This document shows, one piece after another, positions 14,578-14,730 of a stretch of DNA of 14,730 nt (position 1 is the first letter of the stretch; every line of letters begins with the position of its first letter). The notes under the pieces are model-generated. The model made no database searches and was not told the origin of the DNA. It saw nothing but the letters and a program-made list of their open reading frames with translations. This DNA comes from CAYOSU01 sp964541255 (GTDB taxonomy: Bacteria; Bacillota; Clostridia; Christensenellales; CAMQZB01), in assembly GCA_964541255.1 (NCBI GenBank), contig CAZIPL010000034.1:1-14730 (forward strand). Reading direction: 5' to 3'. The position numbers and the translations under genes were made by a program.

Positions 14578-14594
14578 AGAACAAATAATAATAG

Positions 14595-14626
14595 AAAACT
14601 CTGTCGAACCAATCGCCAGAGTTTTT
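14595..14626 (+). terminator. Intrinsic terminator of the valS transcript
   Basis: AAAACTCTG (14595-14603) pairs perfectly with CAGAGTTTT (14617-14625) around a thirteen-base loop and runs into T5 (14622-14626). The A and T flanks make it plausible in both directions. Confidence 0.9.
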
Positions 14627-14730
14627 GTTTGTTAACAACGGAAAACGAGGCTCTCTTACCGAAAAAAGGAACCTATAATAAGGATTGCTGTTATCAAAAA
14701 GGTTTTGAAAGGGTTTAGGGGAAACTTTTC
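14627..14730 (+). other. Right-edge non-coding stretch with a possible -10 box
   Basis: No gene is supported in these 104 bases. A perfect TATAAT occurs at 14674-14679 without a recognisable -35 box. The last 20 bases (AGGGTTTAGGGGAAACTTTTC, from about 14710) are cut by the edge and could be one arm of a hairpin. Confidence 0.3.

Overview
The window looks like a chromosomal segment of a member of the Clostridia (Bacillota), probably an uncultured gut-type lineage. The reasons are a SCIFF peptide with its radical SAM maturase (a pair typical of Clostridia), an M-box magnesium riboswitch ahead of mgtE, strong AAGGAGG-type ribosome binding sites and near-consensus sigma-A promoters. The lineage is inferred from gene content and style; no search was run. 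All recognised genes lie on the + strand, mostly as short single-gene transcription units.

Layout. (1) 1-1454: the left edge cuts into a phage terminase large-subunit gene. Its nuclease domain stops at about nt 915, where it is joined in frame to a GNAT acetyltransferase; this looks like a decayed prophage edge or a recombination scar. (2) 1625-4690: a consensus promoter drives a 50-residue cysteine-rich SCIFF precursor (1688-1840), its SPASM radical SAM maturase (1955-3322) and an Orn/Lys/Arg-decarboxylase-family PLP enzyme (3368-4690). The first two form a ranthipeptide (non-alpha thioether RiPP) module; the role of the third is not known. (3) 4774-6456: promoter, M-box riboswitch, intrinsic terminator and mgtE make a self-contained Mg2+-responsive transporter unit. 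(4) 6508-7695: an M42 aminopeptidase with its own promoter, a duplicated ribosome binding site and a strong terminator. (5) 7747-9038: a LacI-family repressor with a perfect-consensus promoter and a G9 tract in its leader. (6) 9123-11420: a GH31 alpha-glycosidase whose promoter predicts a leaderless mRNA; the adjacent LacI protein is its likely regulator. (7) 11747-14626: valyl-tRNA synthetase with its own promoter and no T-box, followed by short CAC-A(n)-GTG repeats and an intrinsic terminator.

The most distinctive module is the SCIFF ranthipeptide cluster. It is a known class, but its product function is unresolved, and here it is followed by a PLP decarboxylase-like gene. Other points to examine are the terminase/GNAT fusion, the G9 tract in the lacI-type leader, the predicted leaderless GH31 transcript and the repeat tail behind valS. 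I found no CRISPR array, tRNA, rRNA, insertion sequence or clearly undescribed multi-gene system.
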